Shown here one piece after another: positions 1 to 9,081 of a stretch of DNA of 64,000 nucleotides. The translations under genes and the position numbers were made by a program. Below the pieces are notes generated by a model that was not told where the DNA came from, ran no database searches, and saw nothing but the letters and a program-made list of their open reading frames with translations. Source of the stretch: SHVZ01 sp044223515. Lineage in GTDB: Bacteria > Pseudomonadota > Alphaproteobacteria > SHVZ01. Each line of letters begins with the position of its first letter. The stretch's first letter is position 1. The DNA is taken from positions 1-64,000 of the forward strand of contig JBGALV010000006.1 in assembly GCA_044223515.1 (NCBI GenBank), written 5' to 3'.

Positions 1-62
1 GGGCCAGACTCGATATCTCAGCACACTCGATGGATCGCGCCTGCCTCTAACGGCGGAGCCAT

Positions 63-105
63 GCCCCCACCCTGCCCTCCCCCGGCAAAGCCGGGGGAGG
101 GTTCC
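63..105. repeat. GC-rich dispersed palindrome, copy A
   Basis: A perfect 12-bp stem (75-86 and 90-101) closes on an AAA loop and is flanked by a CCCCCACC side and a GGTTCC side. The same CCCCCACCCTGCCCTCCC / GGGAGGG signature recurs at about 1041-1180 and 3640-3805. It lies 30 bp before the start of the aminotransferase gene, so it may form an mRNA hairpin in its 5' untranslated region. Positions 1-62 hold no gene I can support. Confidence 0.7.
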
Positions 106-133
106 AAGGTGCGAAGTCAGGTAGACTGGCAAG

Positions 134-1039
134 ATGACTTCCACCTCCCTCCTCCCCGACGGCTGCGCTTACATCGACGGCCGCTACATGCCGATCGCCG
201 AGGCGGCGATCCCCGTCACCGACTTCGGCTACCGGCGCTCGGACGTCACCTACGACGTCGTCAGCGTCTGGGGCGGGGCCTTCTTCCGCCTCGACGACCA
301 CATCAAAAGATTTCGGGCCTCGATGAAGTCGATCCGGCTGGATCCGCCGGAATCCGACGACGAGATCCGTAAGGTGCTGACCGAGTGCGTGCGCCGCACG
401 GGACTCCGCGAGGCTTATGTCGCGATGGACTGCCTGCGCGGCCGGCCGAAGCCGGGATTGCCGCGGCATCCGATCAACTGTCGCAACTACATCGTCGCCT
501 TCGCCATCCCCTGGGTCTGGGTCATGTCACCGGAGATGCAGGCGCGCGGCGCGCACCTGATCGTCGCCAAGACGCCGCGCATCGCCGACGAGTCCGTCGA
601 TCCCAAGGTGAAGAACTTCCACTGGGGCGATCTCACGCGCGGCCTGTTCGAGGCGCACGACCAGGGCGCCGACAACTGCGTGCTCGCCGACGGCAAGGGC
701 TTCGTCACCGAGGGGCCCGGCTACAACGTCTTCAGCATCACCGGCGGCGCGGTCGCCACCTCAGACCATGGCTCGCTCGAAGGCATCACGCGGCTGTCGG
801 TCAAGGAGCTCTGCGCCGAGCTCGGCATTCCCTTCGCGATCCGGAAGCTGCCGGTGGAGGAGCTGAAGGAGGCCGACGAGATCTTCCTCGCCACCACCGC
901 CGGCGGCATCATGCCGGCGTCGCGCATCGACGGCCGCATCATGGGCAACGACCGGCCGGGGCCGATCTCGTCGAAGCTCCGAGAGACCTTCTGGAAGAAG
1001 CGCGCCGAAGGCTGGCACGCGACGCCGATCCAGTATTAG
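134..1039 (+). CDS. class IV PLP aminotransferase, (R)-amine transaminase-like
   Basis: This is a 301-residue fold-type IV PLP enzyme, the family that holds branched-chain and D-amino-acid aminotransferases. The sequence resembles the (R)-selective amine transaminase branch as I remember it from ATA-117-type enzymes. It has SDVTYDV near residue 36, FFRLDDH near 52, a VKNFHWGDL block whose K160 is the probable Schiff-base lysine, VTEGPGYNVF as phosphate-cup region, and TTAGGIMP near the C-terminus. It would transfer an amino group from an amine or amino acid to a keto acid in the cytoplasm. ATG at 134 follows weak GGCAAG. It stands alone between palindromic repeats. The class assignment is firm; amine rather than amino-acid specificity is inference. 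Confidence 0.85.
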   Translation: MTSTSLLPDGCAYIDGRYMPIAEAAIPVTDFGYRRSDVTYDVVSVWGGAFFRLDDHIKRFRASMKSIRLDPPESDDEIRKVLTECVRRTGLREAYVAMDCLRGRPKPGLPRHPINCRNYIVAFAIPWVWVMSPEMQARGAHLIVAKTPRIADESVDPKVKNFHWGDLTRGLFEAHDQGADNCVLADGKGFVTEGPGYNVFSITGGAVATSDHGSLEGITRLSVKELCAELGIPFAIRKLPVEELKEADEIFLATTAGGIMPASRIDGRIMGNDRPGPISSKLRETFWKKRAEGWHATPIQY

Positions 1040-1040
1040 T

Positions 1041-1180
1041 CGTGCCCCCTCTCCCGGCGCGAAGCGGCGGGGGAGGGATGGGGTGGGGGCGAGCGAAGCG
1101 AGAGCTGCTGCCACCACGCCACACGAACTCGCTGCGCTCGCCCCCACCCTGCCCTCCCTCGCTTCGCGGGAGAAGGTTCC
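1041..1180. repeat. GC-rich dispersed palindrome, copy B (double)
   Basis: Two facing arms, about 1045-1101 and 1128-1176, are inverted copies of each other (GGGAGGGATGGGGTGGGGGCGAGC against GCTCGCCCCCACCCTGCCCTCCC, given here in part), and each contains its own short hairpin. The element fills the whole gap between the convergent aminotransferase and serine hydrolase genes, where it could act as a bidirectional transcription stop. Confidence 0.7.
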
Positions 1181-1183
1181 GAA

Positions 1184-2401
1184 TTAAGCCGTCATCAGGA
1201 ACGCGCGGATCCGATCGACCGCGCGCATGGTCAACATGATCCGGCCCTCGTCCATCGGCATCGCCTGGGAGGAGAACTTGGCGACGACGATCTCGTTCTC
1301 GCGGTCGACGAACAAGTTCTGGCCGTTGACGCCGAGGCCGAACAGCAGGGGCCCCGTCCTGTCTGAAGATCCGTGCAGCACGTACCATTTCGAGCGGTAG
1401 CTGATCGGCAGGCCCGGGTAATAGGGGAGGAAATCGCCCTTGTCCCAGGCGGCGCGGTCGCCCTTCTCCACCAGGTCGTCGATCCAGGATTCCGGCACCA
1501 CCTGCTTCGCGCCGCGGCGCCCGCCCTGCACCAGAAGCTGGCCGACGCGGGCGAGGTCGCGCGCGGTCGCGCAGAATCCTCCGGCGCAGCGCGGCGCGCC
1601 GAGGCGATCGACGGTGATATAGGCGCTGCGCTCGGCACCGAGCGGCCGCCAGACGAGCTCGCTCATCGCGTCGGCATAGCGCCGGCCGGTTGCGCGCTCG
1701 ATGACCCAGCCGAGCAGGTCGGTATTGGGCGAGACGTAGTGGAAGCGCCCGCCATGCGGCCCGTCATTTTCCGAGAGCTGCGAATAGAAGCTGCGAAGGT
1801 CGGTCGGCGTCTCGCCGGGCTCCAGCGGATTCCAGTTGGTCGACTTGCGATAGGCGATGATCGGGCCTGACGTGGCGAGGTAGTTCTCGTCGAAGAGGAT
1901 GCCGGCGCGCATGTCGAGGAGCTGGCGGATCGTGGCACCCTTGTAGGCGGTTCCCGCGACCTCGGGCACCAGCGAGGTGACCGGCGCATCCAGGTCCAGC
2001 TTCCCCGTCGCCGCGAGGATGCCGGTCAGCATCCCCAGCATCGACTTCGAGACCGACATGAGGATGTGCGGCGTGGCAGAGGTCATGCCGTTGGCATAGG
2101 CCTCGGCGACGATGCGGCCGCGATGCAGGATCACGATGCCGTCGGTGTCGGTCGCGACCAGGAAGCGGTGCAGGTCCATGTCGCCGTCGATCCTCAAGCC
2201 GGCGAGATCCATCGGGGCGGAGGGCAGCCGCCAGACGTTCTCGGGATCGTTGGCGATGTCGGCCGACGGCACGATCTCGCGGACGTGCTGGAACGCCCAC
2301 TTGTTGAACGGCCCGGTCCGCCAGTTGCCCAAGGTCACCTGGCCGGATGGTGCCGGCGGGAAGCCGTCCATCAGCCTGGGCATCGGGGAGGCGTCGTTCA
2401 T
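1184..2401 (-). CDS. beta-lactamase-fold serine hydrolase
   Basis: This 405-residue protein belongs to the class C beta-lactamase / 6-aminohexanoate-dimer hydrolase family. The catalytic SxxK is S116-V-S-K119, followed by the YVSPNTDLLG block that supplies the Tyr and Asn of the second motif, as in amide and ester hydrolases of this group rather than true beta-lactamases. No signal peptide is seen, so a cytoplasmic amidase or esterase is likely. The C-terminal VVAKFSSQ region is typical of the family. It is convergent with the aminotransferase across repeat copy B and divergent from the ABM gene. The substrate cannot be told from sequence. Confidence 0.85.
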   Translation of the reverse strand: MNDASPMPRLMDGFPPAPSGQVTLGNWRTGPFNKWAFQHVREIVPSADIANDPENVWRLPSAPMDLAGLRIDGDMDLHRFLVATDTDGIVILHRGRIVAEAYANGMTSATPHILMSVSKSMLGMLTGILAATGKLDLDAPVTSLVPEVAGTAYKGATIRQLLDMRAGILFDENYLATSGPIIAYRKSTNWNPLEPGETPTDLRSFYSQLSENDGPHGGRFHYVSPNTDLLGWVIERATGRRYADAMSELVWRPLGAERSAYITVDRLGAPRCAGGFCATARDLARVGQLLVQGGRRGAKQVVPESWIDDLVEKGDRAAWDKGDFLPYYPGLPISYRSKWYVLHGSSDRTGPLLFGLGVNGQNLFVDRENEIVVAKFSSQAMPMDEGRIMLTMRAVDRIRAFLMTA

Positions 2402-2492
2402 GGGAGCGTTCCTTCAAGCCACGAGAGCGCTGTGAGAGTCGTCCCGCGATCGGGTACGGTCAACCAACGTCCAACCGGGAGGAAACCCCAGC

Positions 2493-2792
2493 GTGATCCA
2501 CGTCCTCGCCATCATCACCACCAAGCCCGGCATGCGGGCGAAGGTGCTCGAGATGTTCCGCGACAACATGCCGGCGGTGCATGCCGAGAAGGGCTGCATC
2601 GAGTACGGGCCGGTGGTCGACACCGAGACCTCGCCCGCCAAGTTCGGCCCCGACACCTTCGTCGTCGTCGAGAAATGGGCGACCGCCGACGACCTCAAGG
2701 CCCATGCCGCCGCCCCGCACATGGCCGCCTATGGCTCCAAGGTGAAGGACATGGTCGCCAACCGCGCCATCCACATCCTGAACCCGGCCTGA
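2493..2792 (+). CDS. antibiotic biosynthesis monooxygenase (ABM) domain protein
   Basis: This 99-residue protein is one ABM ferredoxin-like domain. It begins with IHVLAIITTKPG and has the usual central blocks EKGCIEYGP and FVVVEKWAT, followed by a HAAAPHM helix. Relatives such as YgiN act as cofactor-independent quinol monooxygenases or merely bind small phenolics. The AGGA in front of the start gives a good ribosome site. Its stop lies 5 bp before the SDR start, so the pair is almost certainly one operon, perhaps acting on the same aromatic or ketone compound. Confidence 0.85.
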   Translation: MIHVLAIITTKPGMRAKVLEMFRDNMPAVHAEKGCIEYGPVVDTETSPAKFGPDTFVVVEKWATADDLKAHAAAPHMAAYGSKVKDMVANRAIHILNPA

Positions 2793-2797
2793 GACCC

Positions 2798-3613
2798 ATG
2801 ACCGAACAAGTGCTGAAGGGCCAGGTGGCCCTGGTGACCGGCGCCGGCCGCGGCCTTGGCCGCGCCTTCGCCGAGACGCTGGCGAAGATGGGGGCGAACG
2901 TCGCCATGCACGGCATGCGCGAGAACGGTCCCGCCGAGTACGGCGAGGGCACGACGCTGACCGCCACGACCGAGGCGGTGGCCAAGGATTTCGGCGTGAA
3001 GACCGTCCGCATCCTCGGCGACCTGACGAAGATGGAAGACTGCGCGCGCGTGGTCGCCGAGGCCGAGAAGGCGCTCGGGCCCGTCGACATCCTGGTCCAC
3101 AACGCCGGCGGCGACATCGCCGCGGCCGGCGGCAAGCCGAACCCGAACGACTGCGTGCACATCAAGGAAGAGGACGTGCGCGCGGTCCTCGACCGCAACC
3201 TGCTCTCCACCATCTTCATGTGCCAGCAGGTGTCACCGGGCATGATGAAGCGAAAGCGCGGACGCATCGTCACCTTGAGCTCGATCGCCGCCTTCATCGG
3301 CCGCGACCACGGCTCGATCTACGCGACCGCCAAGGCCGGCGTGGTGCATTACACGCGCTGCCTCGCAGCCCAGCTCCGGCCCTATGACGTGACCGTCAAC
3401 TCGATCGCCCCAGGCGGCACGCGCACCGGCCGCTTCATCGGCACCGGCCAAGGCAACGATCCGAAGAAGATGGTGACCGAGGGCACGCTCGACCGCGTCG
3501 CCACCGTCGACGAGGTCGCGCGCACCGTCGCGATCTTCGCCGGCCCCGCCGGCGCCTTCGTCACCGGCCAGACGCTCCGCGTCGACGGCGGCGGCCAGCT
3601 CTGGCCGGCGTGA
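2798..3613 (+). CDS. short-chain dehydrogenase/reductase
   Basis: This 271-residue classical SDR is a cytoplasmic NAD(P)-dependent oxidoreductase. It shows the TGAGRGLG nucleotide-binding loop near residue 13, the HNAGG motif, the catalytic Ser in LSSIAA, and the YATAK catalytic Tyr/Lys pair. It ends with the usual GQTLRVDGG segment. An open frame extends far upstream, but the ATG at 2798 is the right start because it follows the ABM stop by 5 bp and begins directly before the Rossmann strand. SDR substrate cannot be predicted; 3-oxoacyl-type reduction is the common annotation. Confidence 0.9.
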   Translation: MTEQVLKGQVALVTGAGRGLGRAFAETLAKMGANVAMHGMRENGPAEYGEGTTLTATTEAVAKDFGVKTVRILGDLTKMEDCARVVAEAEKALGPVDILVHNAGGDIAAAGGKPNPNDCVHIKEEDVRAVLDRNLLSTIFMCQQVSPGMMKRKRGRIVTLSSIAAFIGRDHGSIYATAKAGVVHYTRCLAAQLRPYDVTVNSIAPGGTRTGRFIGTGQGNDPKKMVTEGTLDRVATVDEVARTVAIFAGPAGAFVTGQTLRVDGGGQLWPA

Positions 3614-3639
3614 TCCTCCCCGTGACACGTACTCGGCTC

Positions 3640-3805
3640 TCTCCGCCCCCTCCCCCGTGCTTAGCGCGGGGGAGGGACGGGGTGGGGGCGAGACTCCGAG
3701 GCAACATCCGTCTCAGTCGGCCGCGCTCAACTCGCCTTGCCTCCACCCATCGCGCGACGAGGGTCGCGCGTACCTTCCCCGCGTACGACGCGAGGGAGGG
3801 TTCCG
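3640..3805. repeat. GC-rich dispersed palindrome, copy C (double)
   Basis: A hairpin at 3646-3676 (CCCCCTCCCCCG against CGGGGGAGGG) is followed by GGGGTGGGGGCGAG. A degenerate inverted partner around 3738-3803 ends in GAGGGAGGGTTCC, the same terminal bases as copies A and B. It fills the space between the SDR stop and the small membrane protein at 3819. Confidence 0.65.
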
Positions 3806-3818
3806 AGGAAGCGGCGTC

Positions 3819-3947
3819 GTGCCCAAGCTGACCCCGAAGCAGATCCAGATGTTCGTCGTCATCGGCGTCGCGGTCGCGATGCCGATGATCGCGATGCTGG
3901 CGGTCGCGGCGGTCGTGCTGCTGGTGAACCTGATGGCGGGCGAATAG
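3819..3947 (+). CDS. small single-pass membrane protein
   Basis: This is a 42-residue protein if read from the GTG at 3819, which has GAGGAA 8 bp upstream. It has a short charged start (PKLTPKQIQ) and then one long hydrophobic helix ending in NLMAGE. No family is recognised. The strong ribosome site and the coherent transmembrane helix argue that it is real. An internal ATG at 3849 would remove most of the charged N-terminus. It runs towards the minus-strand gene at 3949 with no gap. Confidence 0.5.
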   Translation: MPKLTPKQIQMFVVIGVAVAMPMIAMLAVAAVVLLVNLMAGE

Positions 3948-3948
3948 A

Positions 3949-4098
3949 TCAGCGGTGCTGGGCAGCGGCGCGGCGCGCCTTCATCCAGCGGATCGCGACC
4001 AGCGCCGCGATGCCGACGAAGGCCAGGATCCAGATGAGCTCCGTGGTGCCGTCGCCGCCGTCGGGCGAGATGCCGAAAAGCTGCTCGATGAAGTCCAT
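3949..4098 (-). CDS. small membrane protein, 49 residues
   Basis: Reading the minus strand from ATG at 4098 gives a 49-residue protein. It has an acidic/glycine N-terminal part (MDFIEQLFGISPDGGDG), one transmembrane helix (LIWILAFVGIAALVAI) and a basic tail (RWMKARRAAAQHR), which suggests N-out, C-in topology. GGGAG lies 7 bp before the start. Its stop codon abuts the stop of the small gene at 3819-3947. No family is recognised. Confidence 0.5.
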   Translation of the reverse strand: MDFIEQLFGISPDGGDGTTELIWILAFVGIAALVAIRWMKARRAAAQHR

Positions 4099-4188
4099 GA
4101 CCGTCTCCCGCGCGTTGAGGTGATCTGGGTCCGAGCCCCGACTCTAGCAACGGAAGCCGGAGCAACGGCATTGCCGCCGCATGGCGAA

Positions 4189-4452
4189 TTAGTGGCGGCG
4201 CCGGGACCGCGACGGCGCGACGCCTTCGAACCAGCGGGCGAGATCCGCCCCCTGGGGTCGCCCCGCCGCCTGCCACAGTTCTAAGGCACGGCGGCGGACC
4301 GCGTCGTCGTCGACCGCCAGGACATTGCCGAAGCTGGGCGGCATCGCCCCCCGGACCTTCCGGGGCTCCGGCGGCATCGCTTCCTTGATGTCGGGACCGC
4401 CCGCGATTCCCGGGATCTCCGGCTCACGGTGCGTCGCTGCGTGACGGGGCAT
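4189..4452 (-). CDS. DUF2934-like small protein
   Basis: This 87-residue protein starts at ATG 4452 behind GAGGAG. The N-terminal half is proline-rich and probably disordered. The C-terminal segment RRRALELWQAAGRPQG followed by ADLARWFEG matches the short helical pattern of DUF2934 proteins (R-A-x-x-L-W-x-x-x-G-R-P-x-G-x-x-x-x-x-W), common in alphaproteobacteria and of unknown function. The open frame continues upstream across the terminator of the cox-like operon, but that part is antisense to coxM-like sequence and is not coding. Confidence 0.6.
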   Translation of the reverse strand: MPRHAATHREPEIPGIAGGPDIKEAMPPEPRKVRGAMPPSFGNVLAVDDDAVRRRALELWQAAGRPQGADLARWFEGVAPSRSRRRH

Positions 4453-4505
4453 CGGCTTCTCCTCGGAGAGGAGGTAACGGCCGGCCGGCGCCGAGGGTTT
4501 CCCCG

Positions 4506-4541
4506 CAAAGAAAAACGGCGCCGGATCCCGTCCGGCGCCGT
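4506..4541 (-). terminator. rho-independent terminator of the cox-like operon
   Basis: A perfect 11-bp G+C-rich stem (4515-4525 and 4531-4541) has a 5-base loop. On the minus strand it is followed by TTTTTCTTTG. It lies 25 bp past the stop of the coxM-like gene, which is the end of the minus-strand three-gene operon. Confidence 0.85.
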
Positions 4542-4565
4542 CTTCAGGTTCTCCCAGACGGATGG

Positions 4566-5357
4566 CTATTTCGCGGCGGCGACCGCCCGCTTCGCCATCA
4601 CCTTGATCAGGTGCGCCCGGTACTCGGCCGAGGCGTGGATGTCGGAGTTGAGGCCCTTGGCGTCGACCTTCACCGCGTCGAGCGCGGCGCCGTCGAACGA
4701 CTTGCCCAAGGCTTCCTCGAACGACTTCTTCCGGAACACGCCGCCTTCGCCCGCACCGGTCACCGCGACGCGGACGCCGCCCTTGCCCTTGGCGACGAAG
4801 ACGCCGACCAGCGCGTAGCGCGAGGCCGGGTTGCGGAACTTCATGTAGGCGGCCTTCTCGGCCTTGGGGAAGGAGATCGCGGTGATGATCTCGCCTTCTT
4901 CCAGCGCCGTCTCGAACAGGCCCTTGAAGAAGTCGTCGGCGGCGATCTTCCTCTTGTTGGTGACGATGGTGGCGCCGAGCGCCACGCAGGCCGCCGGATA
5001 GTCGGCCGCCGGGTCGTTGTTGGCGACCGAGCCGCCGATGGTGCCGCGGTTGCGGACCGCCGGATCGCCGATGCCGCCGGCGAGGTCGGCCAGCGCCGGG
5101 ATCGCCTTCTTGACGTCGGCCGAGCCCGCGACCGCCGCATGCGTGGTCATCGCGCCGATGGTGACGCCGTCGCCCTCGACCTTGATGCCGACCAGGTCCT
5201 TGACGCCGCCGAGGTCGACCAGCTTGGAGGGCTGGGCGAGCCGGAGCTTGAGCGTCGGGATCAGCGTCATGCCGCCGGCGACGAGCTTGGCCTCGCCGGT
5301 CGCCGCCTTGGCGGCGTCTGCGACGGAACCGGCCTTCTGATACTCGAACGAATACAT
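4566..5357 (-). CDS. CO/xanthine dehydrogenase family FAD-binding subunit (CoxM-like)
   Basis: This 263-residue medium subunit of a molybdenum hydroxylase passes electrons from the iron-sulfur subunit to the acceptor through FAD. The FAD site is visible as AGGMTLIPTLKLR near residue 32 and TIGGSVANNDPAADYPAA near 110, the two glycine-rich stretches of the CoxM/CutM family. Length is usual for CoxM. It is the last gene of the S-L-M operon, 15 bp after the large subunit, and is followed by a terminator. It should form a heterotrimer (or dimer of trimers) with the two upstream products in the cytoplasm. Confidence 0.9.
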   Translation of the reverse strand: MYSFEYQKAGSVADAAKAATGEAKLVAGGMTLIPTLKLRLAQPSKLVDLGGVKDLVGIKVEGDGVTIGAMTTHAAVAGSADVKKAIPALADLAGGIGDPAVRNRGTIGGSVANNDPAADYPAACVALGATIVTNKRKIAADDFFKGLFETALEEGEIITAISFPKAEKAAYMKFRNPASRYALVGVFVAKGKGGVRVAVTGAGEGGVFRKKSFEEALGKSFDGAALDAVKVDAKGLNSDIHASAEYRAHLIKVMAKRAVAAAK

Positions 5358-5372
5358 GTGTCGGTTCCCCTC

Positions 5373-7742
<2,370 letters not shown>

Positions 7743-7796
7743 GGCGGTCTCTCCCTCATCTTCGTCTTTGTTGGATCGATCTTTTCGAGGCTCGGC

Positions 7797-8264
7797 TCAG
7801 GCCATGGCCTTGGCGCCGGCGGCGATCGACTTGACGATGTTGTGGTAGCCCGTGCAGCGGCAGATGTTGCCCTCGAGCCACTCGCGGATCTCGGTCTCGG
7901 ACGGGTTCTTGTTGTTCTTCACCAGGTCGATGGCGCTCATCACCATGCCGGGGGTGCAGAAACCGCACTGCAGGCCGTGATGTTCGCGGAAGGCTTCCTG
8001 CATCGGGTGCAGCTTGCCGTCCTTGGCGAGGCCTTCGATGGTCAGGACCTCCGCACCTTCGGCCTGGGCGGCCAGCATGGTGCAACTCTTCACCGACTTG
8101 CCGTCGACATGGACGACGCAGGCGCCGCACTGGCTGGTATCGCAGCCGACATGGGTCCCGGTCAGGCCCAGGGTCTCGCGGATGAACTGGACGAGAAGCG
8201 TGCGCGGCTCGACCTGGCCGGACACCTTCTTGCCGTTGACGGTCATCGACACAGTGGTGGGCAT
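7797..8264 (-). CDS. 2Fe-2S iron-sulfur subunit (CoxS-like)
   Basis: This 155-residue small subunit carries two [2Fe-2S] clusters. The plant-ferredoxin-type cluster uses GCDTSQCGAC plus a later Cys, and the second uses QCGFCTPGM and NICRCTGY. It moves electrons from the molybdenum centre to the FAD subunit. The start at ATG 8264 is supported by GGGAGG 6 bp upstream and by length; an in-frame 45-residue extension is not conserved-looking. It is the first gene of the operon S-L-M, the order usual for form II CoxL clusters (form I clusters are M-S-L). Confidence 0.93.
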   Translation of the reverse strand: MPTTVSMTVNGKKVSGQVEPRTLLVQFIRETLGLTGTHVGCDTSQCGACVVHVDGKSVKSCTMLAAQAEGAEVLTIEGLAKDGKLHPMQEAFREHHGLQCGFCTPGMVMSAIDLVKNNKNPSETEIREWLEGNICRCTGYHNIVKSIAAGAKAMA

Positions 8265-8468
8265 CGCCCCCTCCCGCTTTTTTTGACATCGATAAGGTCT
8301 TGGCTGTCCGGGCGAGACTGTTCTTGGACTTGGGGCCCGGGCAGCGTCGGGGTTAGTGTCGACCGGCGGCGACGCATCGGTCAAGCTCTTGCAACTCAAC
8401 GGTGGAAGGCTTCCTCGCCATCGTGAAAGCAGCTATGAAACGGTCATAAAGGAAGGGGCACGCGCCGG

Positions 8469-9071
8469 ATGCCGCAGCCGATCGAGTTCTGGTTCGATTT
8501 CTCCTCGCCCTACGGCTATCTCGCCGCCCAGCGCATCGACAAGCTTGCCGAGAACCACCGCCGCTCCGCCTCGTGGCGGCCGTTCCTCCTGGGGGCGGTG
8601 TTCAAGGTGACCGGGAGCCAGCCGCTGCTGAACTTCCCGCTCAAGGGCGACTATTCGCGCCACGACATGGAGCGGTCGGCCCGCGAGTACGAAGTCCCGT
8701 TCAAGATCCCCGAGAAATTCCCGTTCCTGTCGGTGGCCGCCGCCCGGGCTTTCTATTTCCTGGATGCGAGCGACCCCGGAAAGGCGCGCGCCTATGCCAA
8801 GGCCGTCTATGCCCGCATCTTCGGCGAGGGCAAGCCGCCGGAGTCGGGCGAGGCTGCAGCTGAGATCGGTTCGCAAGTAGGCGTGGACCCCGCCTCGATC
8901 CTCGCCGGCATCAACGATCCGGCGATCAAGGACAAGCTCCGCATCGAGACCGACCGCGCGGTCCAGCTCGGCGTCTTCGGCTCGCCCTTCTTCATCGTCG
9001 ACGGCGAGCCGTTCTGGGGCCACGACCGGCTGGAGCAGATCGACCGCTGGCTCGACACCGGCGGCTGGTGA
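8469..9071 (+). CDS. DsbA-like 2-hydroxychromene-2-carboxylate isomerase family protein
   Basis: This 200-residue thioredoxin-fold protein is of the HCCA isomerase / kappa GST group. The N-terminal FWFDFSSPYGYLAA carries the serine that replaces the CxxC of DsbA, and FGSPFFIVDGEPFWGHDRL near the C-terminus is the cis-Pro region. HCCA isomerases act with glutathione in naphthalene breakdown; most homologues have unknown substrates. AAGGAAGGGG lies before the start. It is 10 bp upstream of the carboxylase gene and so leads this catabolic operon. It is divergent from the cox-like operon; the 204-bp gap between them must hold both promoters, but I see no convincing consensus. Confidence 0.85.
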   Translation: MPQPIEFWFDFSSPYGYLAAQRIDKLAENHRRSASWRPFLLGAVFKVTGSQPLLNFPLKGDYSRHDMERSAREYEVPFKIPEKFPFLSVAAARAFYFLDASDPGKARAYAKAVYARIFGEGKPPESGEAAAEIGSQVGVDPASILAGINDPAIKDKLRIETDRAVQLGVFGSPFFIVDGEPFWGHDRLEQIDRWLDTGGW

Positions 9072-9081
9072 CCCGGCCCGC

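Noticed and set aside
1..60. A possible C-terminal remnant of a gene ending in TAA at 48-50
   Set aside because: Only about 15 codons are visible, with no recognisable motif, so it cannot be supported.
2066..2797. Upstream extension of the SDR frame
   Set aside because: It is antisense to the serine hydrolase and overlaps the ABM gene; the ATG at 2798 gives the normal SDR N-terminus.
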